Of a stretch of 64,000 bases of DNA, positions 34,855 to 44,170 are shown piece by piece. The position numbers and the translations under genes were made by a program. Every line of letters begins with the position of its first letter. The stretch's first letter is position 1. This DNA comes from Paenibacillus monticola (lineage in GTDB: Bacteria > Bacillota > Bacilli > Paenibacillales > Paenibacillaceae). The DNA lies in assembly GCF_009664975.1 (NCBI RefSeq), contig NZ_WJXB01000001.1, forward strand, positions 1,028,699 through 1,092,698, given 5' to 3'. The notes under the pieces were generated by a model, which was not told where the DNA came from, made no database searches, and worked only from the letters and a program-made list of their open reading frames with translations.

Positions 34855-37088
34855 TGAGAGGCTGGCTGAATCTGCAGAAGTCGTCCTGGCACCGTTCCAT
34901 TAGTCTACTATGGGTTATGATCATTGCGCTGCAGTGGGTCTCCTACACAGATTCGATCTGGCTTACGGTGACAACTGCCCTTGTCTCGATTGTCCTGACA
35001 ACAGTGGCTGTTATAGAAATCCTTTTGCCTGTCAGATGGATATACCGGCTGCTGATGGAAGCAATAGCTATTGTCTATATTATGTACCGCACGCTCATTC
35101 ACTATGGTATTTACCTTACTGATCCAATGCTTACCCTGAGAGAAGAACTACCGAATATAGCTGCCGAGATGCTCCCCTATCTATGGTTTGTATTAGGCGC
35201 TTGGGGCCTGCTGCTGCTATCGTCATGGTGGGTATCCTCAAAGGCCCGCATCTTGCTATTTATAGGGATGAACATTGCTGCGTTTGCTGCCTTGGATTCC
35301 TTTACACCCTCTATATTGTGGCAGGAGGTAGCTTGGACAGTATTCGCCGCAATGGGATGGCTAGTAACTCAGCATTTGCGGAACTTCCAACTTCAATATC
35401 CGAATGGCTGGTCCTATCTGCTTGATTATCCTATTAAAGTAGTCGTTAATATAGCCATCATCTTCTCATTAGTTATTATTACTGGTGTTAATATGCCTGA
35501 AGTAAGTCCTACCCTGACTGATCCCTATACGGCATGGAAAGACTGGAATGGAACAGGGACGTCTTCCGGCTCCCGTTCCAAGGGGATTTCACAAACCGAT
35601 AATGGAAATACCGCTGTGAATAATACCACCTCCGGCTATAGCATGGATGATGGGAATTTGGGTGGAGGCTTCAGCTTTGATTATTCACCGGTGATGACAG
35701 TGACCTCGGATTTACGCACCTATATGCGCGGAGAGACTCGCAGCGTCTATTCTGGAAGTGGTTGGACAGATAATGACCGGATTAACCGGGGACCACTCAA
35801 AGGTGCATCGGTGGGTGAAGGTCTGGAGACCACGGTAGCCACCAAAGTCCAGTACCAGGCGCTGCAACAAACGGTTAAGCTGCTAAACAACAATGATTAT
35901 CCAGTGCTCTTTGGTCCTTATGCTATCTCCAAAGTGGAGTCCGTTAATGGTGAGAACAGTAGCAATGGGTTGTTCTGGAGAAGCCGGGATAGTGAGCTGC
36001 TCTGGGATACCGACGAAAATAACCGTAAATATCCGCTGTCCTACGAGTTAACCGCTGAGGTACCTGTCATTCCAGTTCAAGAGCTGACCGCCAAGACTTA
36101 TGCGGAGCTGTATGACGGGAATACTATGGATAAGCAATTTCTGCAACTGCCCGATAAATTCCCGGCAAGGGTGAAGGAACTGGCCGAAGAGATAACGGCA
36201 ACGGGACAAACACCGTATGAAAAAACGGCGCTTTTGCAACAATATCTACAGGAAACGTTTCCGTATACCAATGAACCGGATCTAACACGCAGTACAAGCT
36301 CGGATTTTGTAGATAGCTTTCTGTTTGAGGTGAGGGAGGGCTATTGCGATTATTATTCTACTGCCCTGGTAACAATGGCCCGTTCTTTGAATATTCCTGC
36401 ACGGTGGGTTAAGGGTTATGCGCCTGGAGAACAAGCACAGCTACCGGATAATATGGCTTTACAGCAAGGAAGAATCCTTAATAATAATTACACTATTACG
36501 AATGCAGATGCCCATTCCTGGGCTGAGGTCTATTTTGGGGAATATGGCTGGATTCCCGTCGAGGCAACCCCAGGCTTCAATGTTCCTCTGCTGACACAGA
36601 ATGAGAATACTCCTGATTCAGATCATACAGATCAGGAAGAGAATGAGCCGGACGAAGCAACGGCGGTGAACGACGGCGCAGGACAGACAGGATTCCATCT
36701 GGGAGACTGGGCTGTCGTAGCAGCGGCAGCAGTATTATTGGCGTGGCTAACATACCTGGTTTGGCAACAGCGCTTTAACCTTCGTTTCTTGGTTCAACGA
36801 CTGCGCAATAGGCGTCCGTTAACACCGGATCAGAAAATTGTGGCGGAAACCGAGCTGTGGATTCGCTATATACATCGTAAAGGATTAACAAAAGAAGAGC
36901 ATGAAACACTGCGTGAAGCAGTAGGACGCTGGAGCCGTGAACGTCCGGCCATTGCCGAAATTCTCTATTCACTGCTGGTACTGTTTGAGCAGGCGAAATA
37001 TAGCCCAGATGTTATTGAAGACAAAGACTGGCGCAGGGTGTATACTGAAGCTTTGCGGCTGCGGAAAAGCATGAAGTCCAAAAACTAA
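34851..37088 (+). CDS. Transglutaminase-like membrane protein (YebA/TgpA-like)
   Basis: A 745-residue protein. Six or so N-terminal transmembrane helices (about residues 15-220), then a large extracellular region with a transglutaminase core: Cys in REGYCDYYST (about 500), His in DAHSWAEVYFG (about 545), Asp/Glu in WIPVEATPG (about 562). After an acidic linker (DSDHTDQEENEPDEA), a final helix (WAVVAAAAVLLAWLTYLVW, about 620) and a cytoplasmic C-terminal domain (DUF4129-like) follow. It forms a unit with MoxR and DUF58. Probably cleaves or cross-links peptides at the cell surface; the substrate is unknown. Confidence 0.93.
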   Translation: MMRGWLNLQKSSWHRSISLLWVMIIALQWVSYTDSIWLTVTTALVSIVLTTVAVIEILLPVRWIYRLLMEAIAIVYIMYRTLIHYGIYLTDPMLTLREELPNIAAEMLPYLWFVLGAWGLLLLSSWWVSSKARILLFIGMNIAAFAALDSFTPSILWQEVAWTVFAAMGWLVTQHLRNFQLQYPNGWSYLLDYPIKVVVNIAIIFSLVIITGVNMPEVSPTLTDPYTAWKDWNGTGTSSGSRSKGISQTDNGNTAVNNTTSGYSMDDGNLGGGFSFDYSPVMTVTSDLRTYMRGETRSVYSGSGWTDNDRINRGPLKGASVGEGLETTVATKVQYQALQQTVKLLNNNDYPVLFGPYAISKVESVNGENSSNGLFWRSRDSELLWDTDENNRKYPLSYELTAEVPVIPVQELTAKTYAELYDGNTMDKQFLQLPDKFPARVKELAEEITATGQTPYEKTALLQQYLQETFPYTNEPDLTRSTSSDFVDSFLFEVREGYCDYYSTALVTMARSLNIPARWVKGYAPGEQAQLPDNMALQQGRILNNNYTITNADAHSWAEVYFGEYGWIPVEATPGFNVPLLTQNENTPDSDHTDQEENEPDEATAVNDGAGQTGFHLGDWAVVAAAAVLLAWLTYLVWQQRFNLRFLVQRLRNRRPLTPDQKIVAETELWIRYIHRKGLTKEEHETLREAVGRWSRERPAIAEILYSLLVLFEQAKYSPDVIEDKDWRRVYTEALRLRKSMKSKN

Positions 37089-37178
37089 GGTTATGCAGTA
37101 GTGAATCCCTGTAGCAGATTCATATGCGTTGCGCAAAGAGTATGATATAGTTTTTGGTATGAAATCGAGGTGAACGTA

Positions 37179-37706
37179 TTGTTTGAAATGCTAGTCCCTA
37201 AACTCCGTGTAAATACGGTATTTGATATTGCACTAGAAGAGTTGTACCAGCAAGGCTATCGAGGCATTATTACGGATCTGGATAATACGCTTGTTGGTGC
37301 CAAAGCACCATTGGCAACACCAGAGCTGTTGGTATGGTTCGAGAAGGTCAAAACCCTGGGCTTTAAGCTCATTATTGTATCGAATAATAATATGGACCGG
37401 GTATCGAAGTTTGCTACGCCGCTAGATATTAAATTCGTGCATCAAGCCCGCAAGCCGAGCAATGCTCCCTTTCACAAGGCGATCAAGCTGATGGAGCTTG
37501 CGCCTGAGCAGACGATTGTGGTAGGTGACCAGATGCTTACAGATGTATACGGCGGGAATCGGTTGGGTCTGTATACGGTCTTGGTGCTACCTATCTCTGT
37601 ACAAGATGAGGGCATCGGCACGAGAATTAATCGTCGGGTAGAGCAGATTGCTCTGACACGGCTGCGTAAAAAAGGATTGTGGCAAGAGGAGGATAAATCT
37701 AAATGA
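37179..37706 (+). CDS. yqeG: YqeG family HAD-IIIA phosphatase
   Basis: A 175-residue HAD phosphatase. TTG 37179 is preferred, since GAGG ends 8 bases upstream and GTG 37170 would overlap it. HAD motif I is ITDLDNTLVG, motif II IVSNNN, and motif IV VVGDQMLTDVYGGN. YqeG occurs in nearly all Bacillales at the head of this cluster. The gene overlaps yqeH by 4 bases (ATGA), implying a role linked to ribosome assembly, although its substrate is unknown. Confidence 0.94.
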   Translation: MFEMLVPKLRVNTVFDIALEELYQQGYRGIITDLDNTLVGAKAPLATPELLVWFEKVKTLGFKLIIVSNNNMDRVSKFATPLDIKFVHQARKPSNAPFHKAIKLMELAPEQTIVVGDQMLTDVYGGNRLGLYTVLVLPISVQDEGIGTRINRRVEQIALTRLRKKGLWQEEDKSK

Positions 37707-38830
37707 ACCAAGAAAGTGAAACACAGCGCCCTGTAAAATGCAATGGCTGCGGAATCAAGCTGCAGACCGAACATAAGGATCTTCCTGGCTATATTCCAGA
37801 GGTCGCTTTTGAACGGGAGCCGGTCATTTGCCAACGCTGTTTCCGGATTAAGAATTATAATGAAGCCTCTTCCGTTTCTGTAAACCAGGATGAATTTCTT
37901 CGTCTGCTGAGCGGTGTAGGTGAGAAGAACGCTCTTGTCATCCATATTGTCGATCTGTTCGATTTCGAAGGCAGTCTGATTTCTGGCCTGCAGCGTTTCG
38001 TAGGCAATAACCCGGTTATTCTTGCCGTGAACAAAAGTGATTTGCTGCCCAAGGTGACGAACTGGAACAAGATGCGCAACTGGCTACAACAACGCTGTAA
38101 GGAGCAAGGACTGCGTACAGTAGAAATTGTACTCGTCAGCGCCAAGCGTAATCAGGGCTTTGACCGTTTGTTGGAAGCGGTAACCGAGCAGAGAGGTCAA
38201 CGTGATGTTTACGTTGTTGGAGCGACCAACGTTGGTAAGTCTACTCTGATTAACCGTTTGATCTCCGACTATAGTGATTTGGAGCAGGAGTTAACCACTT
38301 CCCGCTATCCAGGGACTACTTTGGATACGGTTAAGATTCCTCTGGATGACGGTCACTATATCATTGATACTCCAGGCATTGTGTATCCTTGGCGCTATAG
38401 CGAATTGGTAGAGCGGCAGGATCTGGAAGCCGTTATGCCTGAAAATACACTGAAACCGGCGGTCTATCAGCTGAATGAAGGGCAGACGCTTTTCTTTGGT
38501 GGATTGGGACGGTTTGATTTCGTACAGGGTGTACATCAATCATTCACCTGCTACATCAGCAGTACGCTCAAAATTCACCGCACGAAGCTGGAACGGGCTG
38601 ATTCTCTGTACCAGGAACACCGCGGCGTTATGCTCTCACCACCCGCTAGCGACCACATGGACAAGCTTCCACAGTGGCAGCGTCATGAGTTCAGCATTAG
38701 CAAAGGCACTCAAACGGATCTGTTCATTTCGGGTCTGGGCTGGATTAAGGTCAACGGAACCGAAGGCGCAGTTGTCGCTATTCACGTTCCGCGTGGTGTG
38801 AAGGTGCTTACCCGCCCTTCGCTGATCTAA
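37703..38830 (+). CDS. yqeH: Ribosome biogenesis GTPase YqeH
   Basis: A 375-residue circularly permuted GTPase. An N-terminal zinc finger (CNGCG and CQRCFRIKNYNE, residues about 12-55) is followed by GTPase motifs in the permuted order: G4 NKSDLLP, G5 VSAKRNQG, G1 GATNVGKST, G3 DTPGIVYP. YqeH is needed for 30S subunit assembly in Bacillus. It is coupled to yqeG. Confidence 0.97.
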   Translation: MNQESETQRPVKCNGCGIKLQTEHKDLPGYIPEVAFEREPVICQRCFRIKNYNEASSVSVNQDEFLRLLSGVGEKNALVIHIVDLFDFEGSLISGLQRFVGNNPVILAVNKSDLLPKVTNWNKMRNWLQQRCKEQGLRTVEIVLVSAKRNQGFDRLLEAVTEQRGQRDVYVVGATNVGKSTLINRLISDYSDLEQELTTSRYPGTTLDTVKIPLDDGHYIIDTPGIVYPWRYSELVERQDLEAVMPENTLKPAVYQLNEGQTLFFGGLGRFDFVQGVHQSFTCYISSTLKIHRTKLERADSLYQEHRGVMLSPPASDHMDKLPQWQRHEFSISKGTQTDLFISGLGWIKVNGTEGAVVAIHVPRGVKVLTRPSLI

Positions 38831-38848
38831 CTAGGGAGGATTATACTA

Positions 38849-39736
38849 GTGACAACTGCAACTGGGGCTTATAAGAACGGGGACATTCTGCTGGGTGTAA
38901 TGGGCGATCCAATTGCTCAGTCCAAATCTCCCATTATGCATGGTGCTGCACTGAGGGCAATGGGGATTGCCGGTGCCTATGTACCGCTGCATGTAGCACC
39001 GGAGAAGCTGGAAGAGGCGATCCAAGCGATCCGCACCCTTGGCTTCCGTGGTGTTAATGTGACTATTCCCCATAAGGTAGCAGTGATGGCTCATCTGGAC
39101 CATCTGGACGAAACTGCGGTAGCGATCGGTGCAGTCAATACCATTGTTAATAATAACGGAGTGCTGACCGGATACAATACGGACGGAATCGGTTATGTAC
39201 GTTCACTGAAGACAGAGGTTATATCTGAATTGAACGGCGCAAAGATTATGGTGATCGGGGCAGGCGGTGCGGCAAGAGGAATTGTGTCTGCGTTGCTTCA
39301 GGAGCACCCTTCCTCGATTATTATTGCTAACCGTACAGCTGCTACAGCGAGTGATCTGGCTAAGGCTTATTCGAGCCAAGGTGAACTTACTGGAATCAGT
39401 ATGGGCGAAGTTGCGGGAATGATGGACGATGTAGATGTGCTTATTAATACAACCTCTGTAGGCATGTTTCCTCAGATGGACGAGACACCGCTGGATTCTG
39501 CACTGCTTCATGAAGGAATGGTAGTAAGCGATCTTATCTACAATCCATTGCGTACCCGGTTGCTGCTAGAGGCACTTGAATGTGGCTGCCGTATTCACGG
39601 CGGTCTTGGCATGTTCGTCTATCAGGGGGCGTATGCGCTTGAGTATTGGACGGGACAGCCTGCCCCTACTGATATCATGCGCAAGACGATTCTGGATTGC
39701 CTTGGTGGAGAGCAGGAAATGGAATCAGAAGTTTAG
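38849..39736 (+). CDS. aroE: Shikimate dehydrogenase
   Basis: A 295-residue NADPH-dependent enzyme that reduces 3-dehydroshikimate in aromatic amino-acid synthesis. Motifs: GDPIAQSKSPIMHGAAL (substrate serines, about residues 15-31), NVTIPHK with the catalytic Lys (about 70-76), NTDGIGYV, and the NADP loop VIGAGGAARGI. The GTG start at 38849 follows AGGGAGGA. Position within the yqe cluster is conserved in Bacillales. Confidence 0.97.
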   Translation: MTTATGAYKNGDILLGVMGDPIAQSKSPIMHGAALRAMGIAGAYVPLHVAPEKLEEAIQAIRTLGFRGVNVTIPHKVAVMAHLDHLDETAVAIGAVNTIVNNNGVLTGYNTDGIGYVRSLKTEVISELNGAKIMVIGAGGAARGIVSALLQEHPSSIIIANRTAATASDLAKAYSSQGELTGISMGEVAGMMDDVDVLINTTSVGMFPQMDETPLDSALLHEGMVVSDLIYNPLRTRLLLEALECGCRIHGGLGMFVYQGAYALEYWTGQPAPTDIMRKTILDCLGGEQEMESEV

Positions 39737-39772
39737 GGTAATAATATATGTAAATAAGGAGTTAGTTCAATT

Positions 39773-40066
39773 ATGTTAACTGGAAAACAAAAAAGGTACC
39801 TTCGTTCACTAGCGCATCATCTTGATCCTGTATTTCAGGTCGGTAAGGGTGGCGTGAACGATCACCTCGTTCGCCACATTGAAGAAGCTATTGAGAAGCG
39901 CGAGCTGATGAAGATTAGCGTGCTAAACAATAATGTTGAAGATCCAAAGGAAATCGGTGCTGCATTGGCTGAACAGTCCGGCTCTGAGCTTGTTCAGGTC
40001 ATTGGGAAGACGATTGTATTGTACAAAGAATCTCGCGATAATAAGACAATTGAGCTTCCACGTTAA
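39773..40066 (+). CDS. yhbY: YhbY-type RNA-binding protein (CRM domain; YqeI)
   Basis: A 97-residue protein consisting of one CRM domain, with the signature FQVGKGGVNDHLVRHIEEA (about residues 19-37) carrying the GxGG loop. YhbY associates with pre-50S ribosomal particles. It sits between aroE and nadD as in Bacillus subtilis (yqeI). Confidence 0.95.
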   Translation: MLTGKQKRYLRSLAHHLDPVFQVGKGGVNDHLVRHIEEAIEKRELMKISVLNNNVEDPKEIGAALAEQSGSELVQVIGKTIVLYKESRDNKTIELPR

Positions 40067-40102
40067 GGGATGAGTCAAACATCGCTTGAGGAGGTTGGAC
40101 TC

Positions 40103-40687
40103 TTGAAAGTCGGAATTATGGGTGGGACCTTTGATCCTCTTCATATCGGTCATATGATGGCGGCGGAAGCTGCAAGATATACTTATGGGCTGGATGAAGT
40201 ATGGTTCATGCCTTCGCATATCCCGCCGCATAAGCATGAGGCTGGTGTATCTGGTGCGGACAGACTGGCAATGGTGCTGGAGACGCTCAGAGCGCATGAT
40301 TCTTTTCGCACGTTGGATTGGGAAATAACCAGAGGCGGAGTATCTTATACCATTGATACTGTTAGGGAGCTCAAGGAAAAATATCCGCTTTTCGATTTCT
40401 ATTTCATCATCGGAGCGGATATGGTCCAGAATCTGCCGGAATGGCACGGCATTGAAGAGCTAGTGCAGAGCCTTACTTTTATTGGAGTGGGTCGTCCGGG
40501 AACACCGCTGGATCTTGAAGCACTGCCCGGATTTATTGCGGAGAAGGTGCTGCTAGCGGATATGCCCTTGGTGGATATCTCATCCACCATGCTAAAAGAG
40601 CGGATCGCAGAAGGAAAATCGATTCGGTATATGGTGCCTGATGCTGTTTTCGATTATGTGCAAAGGAGTGGATTGTATGGCATATAG
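40103..40687 (+). CDS. nadD: Nicotinate-nucleotide adenylyltransferase
   Basis: A 194-residue enzyme of NAD synthesis, which converts nicotinate mononucleotide to deamido-NAD. TTG 40103 is preferred to ATG 40070, because GAGGAGG lies 8 bases upstream and the family normally starts directly with KVGIMGGTFDPLHIGH. That motif (residues 2-17) and ISSTMLKERI near residue 160 define the nucleotidyltransferase. It overlaps yqeK by 11 bases. Confidence 0.96.
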   Translation: MKVGIMGGTFDPLHIGHMMAAEAARYTYGLDEVWFMPSHIPPHKHEAGVSGADRLAMVLETLRAHDSFRTLDWEITRGGVSYTIDTVRELKEKYPLFDFYFIIGADMVQNLPEWHGIEELVQSLTFIGVGRPGTPLDLEALPGFIAEKVLLADMPLVDISSTMLKERIAEGKSIRYMVPDAVFDYVQRSGLYGI

Positions 40688-41255
40688 CCGTGAAGCGCTG
40701 ATTGAAGCGGTCTCTACACAAATGCCCGACAAGCGCTGGAAGCATACACTGGGCGTTATGGAATCATCGATCAAGCTGGCGGAGCGCTACGGAGCTGATC
40801 CTGTACGTGCGGAAGAAGCGGCGATTCTTCATGATGTAGCCAAATATTGGCCAGTGGACAGCATGAAAGAGATTATCGAGCAGAACGGCTTGTCGGCGGA
40901 GCTGTTGAAGCATGATAAACAACTCTGGCATGCGGAAGTAGGCGCATTTGTGGCTGAACGGGACTACGGGATTATCGATCCCGAAGTTATTGCCGCAATC
41001 CGTTTTCATACTTCAGGCCGTGTAGGCATGAGTCTCCTTGAGAAAATTGTTTGTCTTGCCGATTATATAGAGCCTGGCCGGGATTTCCCCGGCGTGGAGA
41101 ACATCCGCAAGCTGGCAAAGATAAGTCTGGAAGAAGGTTTGGTAGCCGGGTTTGATTCCACAATCAGCCTGCTGCTGGAGAAACGACGGATCATTTTTCC
41201 GTTAACGGTATTGGCGCGTAATGATTTAGTTAGACTATTGGAGGAAAATAAATGA
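40677..41255 (+). CDS. yqeK: HD-domain diadenosine tetraphosphatase YqeK
   Basis: A 192-residue HD-superfamily hydrolase. ATG 40677 has AAAGGAG 8 bases upstream. Metal ligands: His in WKHTLGVMESS (about residue 22), the HD pair in AAILHDVAKY (about 51-52), and later His and Asp in IRFHTSGRVGM and LADYIEPGRDF. YqeK homologues split Ap4A symmetrically into ADP. The overlaps with nadD (11 bases) and rsfS (4 bases) show a tight operon. Confidence 0.95.
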   Translation: MAYSREALIEAVSTQMPDKRWKHTLGVMESSIKLAERYGADPVRAEEAAILHDVAKYWPVDSMKEIIEQNGLSAELLKHDKQLWHAEVGAFVAERDYGIIDPEVIAAIRFHTSGRVGMSLLEKIVCLADYIEPGRDFPGVENIRKLAKISLEEGLVAGFDSTISLLLEKRRIIFPLTVLARNDLVRLLEENK

Positions 41256-41599
41256 ACATACAAACAAACAAGCTGTTACAAATGACGCTTAAGGCTGTAG
41301 AAGATAAAAAAGCGGGCAACGTCGTTTGCCTGGATTTGCGTAATGTTTCACCAATCAGTGATTACTTCGTAATCTGTCATGGTAATTCAGATGTGCAGGT
41401 ACAAGCGATTGCTACTGAAGTTCGCAAGGTTGTACATGAAGCTGGTGGGGTTATTCGGGGGATTGAAGGTATGAATTCAGGCCGCTGGGTACTGATGGAT
41501 CTTGGGGATGTAGTTGTGCATATCTTCCATCGCGACGAACGCGAATATTATAATATCGAGCGCCTGTGGTCAGACGCCAAGGTTGTGGAAACAGTATGA
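41252..41599 (+). CDS. rsfS: Ribosomal silencing factor RsfS
   Basis: A 115-residue RsfS/YbeB protein with the core LDLRNVSPISDYFVICHG (about residues 23-40), IRGIEGMNSGRWVLMDLGDVVVHIF in part, and REYYNIERLW. It binds uL14 on the 50S subunit and blocks subunit joining in stationary phase. It overlaps both neighbours by 4 bases. Confidence 0.97.
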   Translation: MNIQTNKLLQMTLKAVEDKKAGNVVCLDLRNVSPISDYFVICHGNSDVQVQAIATEVRKVVHEAGGVIRGIEGMNSGRWVLMDLGDVVVHIFHRDEREYYNIERLWSDAKVVETV

Positions 41600-42537
41600 G
41601 TCTGATTGCTGGAACCACAGTTACGCTGGAAATAGTGCGTGAGGTATCCCCTTACGGTTTCTTTCTAAATGCAGGTGATGAGGATGTCATGTTGCATTAT
41701 ACGGAGCTAACTGAAAGAGTGAAGACTGGCGATAAAGTCGAGGTCTTTATATTTTTTGATACCGAGGATCGTTTGGCTGCTACAATGAAAAAGCCTTTCC
41801 TGACGCTTGGTGAAATGGCGTTATTGGAAGTCGCTGATATTCATCCGCGTCTGGGCTGCTTCCTCGAAATGGGGCTCGGACGCCAGCTACTGCTGCCGCT
41901 CAGTGAGCTCCCGGAATTGAAGGACCTGCATCCAATGGTGGGCGACCGCGTATTCGTGATGATGGAGCATGACCGGCAAGGACGTCTGCGCGCCAAGCTC
42001 TCTGGAGAGCTGGAACTGTTGCCGTTTGTTGTTCCTGCACCTGAATCCTGGATGGGCAAGATGGTCTCCGCCCGTGTGTATAGACCGCTGCAAATGGGCA
42101 CGTTCGTCTTGGTTGATGGGGGTGTGCTTGGGTTTGGTATTCTGGGCATGGTCCATTCTTCTGAACGCAGCCGTCTGCTTCGCTTAGGTGAGCTGTTTGA
42201 AGCGCGTGTCTCCCATGTTCGTGAAGATGGCCGGATTAATATATCCATGACGCATCGCAGAGAAGTTGGCCGGGATGTAGATTCCGCTGCACTGCTGGAG
42301 TTCTTGCACGCCCGTCCGGGTGGAGGAATGCCTTATTCAGATTCCACACCACCTGATGTGATCAAGCAACGTTTTGGGATTAGTAAGTCTGCTTTCAAGC
42401 GCGCGCTTGGCAAGCTGTTGAAGGAAGGCCTGATTACTCAGAAGGAGAATTGGACCTATCTCGCTGTCAGTGAGGAAGCACCTGCTGAGGGTGAAACGGC
42501 TACAACTAAAGAATCAACTGAAAAAACGACCGAATAA
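41596..42537 (+). CDS. cvfB: S1-domain RNA-binding protein, CvfB-like
   Basis: A 313-residue protein with three to four S1/OB-like units (for example SPYGFFLNAGDEDVMLHYTEL at the start) and a C-terminal winged helix (IKQRFGISKSAFKRALGKLLKEG, in outline about residues 255-278). This matches the CvfB/YitL family, implicated in virulence gene expression in Staphylococcus. ATG 41596 overlaps the rsfS stop by 4 bases. Its place between rsfS and yqeM differs from the Bacillus subtilis order, in which yqeM follows rsfS directly. Confidence 0.9.
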   Translation: MSLIAGTTVTLEIVREVSPYGFFLNAGDEDVMLHYTELTERVKTGDKVEVFIFFDTEDRLAATMKKPFLTLGEMALLEVADIHPRLGCFLEMGLGRQLLLPLSELPELKDLHPMVGDRVFVMMEHDRQGRLRAKLSGELELLPFVVPAPESWMGKMVSARVYRPLQMGTFVLVDGGVLGFGILGMVHSSERSRLLRLGELFEARVSHVREDGRINISMTHRREVGRDVDSAALLEFLHARPGGGMPYSDSTPPDVIKQRFGISKSAFKRALGKLLKEGLITQKENWTYLAVSEEAPAEGETATTKESTEKTTE

Positions 42538-42594
42538 TTTACCGGAGCAGCGAAAGCTCACTTAAATTTGGTGATAGAAAGTGCGGTGCACCTA

Positions 42595-43365
42595 GTGTCT
42601 TCCTATGGGAAATTTGCTTATGTATACGATGTGCTCATGGCAGACATGCCTTATCCGGATTGGTTAACGTTCGCGGAAACCGCCTGGAAGAAGTATGGTA
42701 AACCCTTGACTGTCGCTGAGCTTGGCTGTGGAACTGGCAGCATCACCATTCCGCTTGCCGCGGAAGGCTATCATATGACCGGAATTGATCTGTCATCAGA
42801 TATGCTGTCCGTGGCCCAGCGCAAGATGGAGGAGCATCCTCAGGGACGTCGTTTTCTTCGCGAGGGCAGTGTACGCTGGGTTAGACAAAACATGAAGGAA
42901 TGGGAACTGCTGGAGCCTGTAGATTCTGTGATTTCCTTCTGCGATTGTCTCAATTATTTGCTCGAAGAAAGTGACATCTCTGCTGTCTTCGCCCGTACTT
43001 ATGCGGGTCTGAAGCCAGGAGGTACTTTTCTGTTCGATGTGCATCATCCGAACACACTGATCCGTTACGAGCAGGAGCAACCGTTTATTCTGGATGAGTC
43101 TACGGTGTCGTATATTTGGACCTGTGAGCTGGATGCTCCACGCTGTGAGATTGAACATCACCTGTCCATATTCGCACGTGAAGAGGGACGGAGTGATCTG
43201 TACCGCCGCTTCGAAGAGACGCATATTCAGCGTGCGTACGATCCGGAATGGATGACAGCAGAACTGTTCAAGGCAGGATTCAGCACTGTGAATACCTATG
43301 CCGATTTCGAATGGGCAGAGGCGGATGAGGATGCAGAACGGCTATTCTATGTAGTTGTGAAATAA
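42595..43365 (+). CDS. yqeM: Class I SAM-dependent methyltransferase YqeM
   Basis: A 256-residue methyltransferase with the SAM-binding motif VAELGCGTGSITIPLA (about residues 41-56) and the post-motif acidic residue in MTGIDLSSDM. The N-terminus FAYVYDVLMADMPYPDW is characteristic of YqeM. The start is uncertain: GTG 42595 gives the family-like N-terminus; GTG 42571 or TTG 42568 are upstream options without better ribosome sites. The methylated substrate is unknown. It ends the yqe cluster; the usual next gene comER is absent here. Confidence 0.88.
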   Translation: MSSYGKFAYVYDVLMADMPYPDWLTFAETAWKKYGKPLTVAELGCGTGSITIPLAAEGYHMTGIDLSSDMLSVAQRKMEEHPQGRRFLREGSVRWVRQNMKEWELLEPVDSVISFCDCLNYLLEESDISAVFARTYAGLKPGGTFLFDVHHPNTLIRYEQEQPFILDESTVSYIWTCELDAPRCEIEHHLSIFAREEGRSDLYRRFEETHIQRAYDPEWMTAELFKAGFSTVNTYADFEWAEADEDAERLFYVVVK

Positions 43366-43380
43366 AGCGGAATAGGATGA

Positions 43381-43418
43381 GCGGTCCAAGCCTGAATCGG
43401 GTTAGGGCCGTTTTTTTG
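43381..43418 (+). terminator. Terminator of the yqe cluster
   Basis: CGGTCCAAGCC (43382-43392) pairs with GGGTTAGGGCCG (43399-43410), followed by TTTTTTT. Confidence 0.7.
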
Positions 43419-43432
43419 TTATATTAGCATAT

Positions 43433-43475
43433 TTTAAAAAACCGAGCAGGAGACGGTTAGTCCTACCTGCCCGGC
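43433..43475 (-). terminator. Terminator (minus strand) of the 52-aa membrane protein gene
   Basis: Read on the minus strand, CCGGGCAGG (43474-43466) pairs with CCTGCTCGG (43450-43442), followed by TTTTTT. It faces the yqe terminator. Confidence 0.7.
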
Positions 43476-43490
43476 ATCCTCCAACCCATC

Positions 43491-43649
43491 TTACCGATGC
43501 TCAAACAGGTCAATGGTACCCAATACAACATGTGCCAGACCAAATCCAAGTACGCCAGTTGCGACCATTTTGTACCTGCTGCCAAGCAAAGCGGCGCTGG
43601 ACGCGGTTACTACGGTTCCAAGAACGGCGGGAATCAGACCTTCACGCAT
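43491..43649 (-). CDS. Small hydrophobic membrane protein (52 aa)
   Basis: ATG 43649 is chosen because AAGGAG lies 8 bases before it; the frame stays open further upstream into unrelated repeat sequence, which is not part of the gene. The protein has two hydrophobic helices (IPAVLGTVVTASSAALLG, MVATGVLGFGLAHVVLGTIDL) and ends DLFEHR. It looks like a conserved small Paenibacillus protein with a clear ribosome site and its own terminator. No function is known to me. Confidence 0.7.
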   Translation of the reverse strand: MREGLIPAVLGTVVTASSAALLGSRYKMVATGVLGFGLAHVVLGTIDLFEHR

Positions 43650-43846
43650 TCGAAACACTCCTTCTCGGTGGTTTGGGAGACAGGGCTTAGTGTGGGTTGA
43701 ATGGAGGTTAATTATACAAACGGAACTTATCCAATCAATAAAGGGCTGTCCCAAAGGCCATGGAAATGGCTGCTGGGTCTTTTGAGCAAATCGTAAGTAG
43801 GTGTTTGAAGAGACGCTCCGCGAACGGAACGTTGCTCCAATCGCTG

Positions 43847-43896
43847 TTGTCTCCAGATGTATTGAATTACACTTAGCCGTGTACATCCGGAGACAA
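43847..43896. repeat. Palindromic repeat inside the IS remnant region
   Basis: TTGTCTCCAGATGTA (43847-43861) pairs with TACATCCGGAGACAA (43882-43896) with a single mismatch. It resembles short palindromic repeats dispersed in Paenibacillus intergenic DNA, which suggests that a second repeat lies within the relic. Confidence 0.5.
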
Positions 43897-44005
43897 AGGC
43901 GACCGCTACCGCTTTTCCGCAATCATTCCGTCCTCTCCGCTGGTTTCAGCGGAAAAACATACTCGAAATCTTCATTAAAATCACAAAAAAAAGCTCTTTG
44001 ATAAA

Positions 44006-44170
44006 ATGGAAGTAACACCAACCATTCAACTGAAGAACAACCGGGGATTCCGGCGTTTCCTGCTTCGAGGGTTGTCAAAAGTGACGCTCGAAGTCGGGTG
44101 TTCGCTTGCCCATAACCTGCTAAAGCAAGCCGCTACGGATCGAAAACAAAAACGAGCCAGTCTCCAATAA
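44006..44170 (+). pseudogene. IS1182-family transposase, C-terminal remnant
   Basis: A 54-codon frame from ATG 44006 to TAA 44168-44170 encodes GFRRFLLRGLSKVTLEVG followed by SLAHNLLKQAA, matching the C-terminal end of IS1182 transposases. The catalytic DDE domain is absent. The preceding 250 bases contain no transposase coding sequence in any frame I could read, so an internal deletion removed it. Confidence 0.7.

Noticed and set aside
43650..43922. Upstream extension of the minus-strand 52-aa protein to a 143-residue protein
   Set aside because: The extra N-terminal part reads through repeat DNA, has no ribosome site or family resemblance, while ATG 43649 has AAGGAG at ideal distance.
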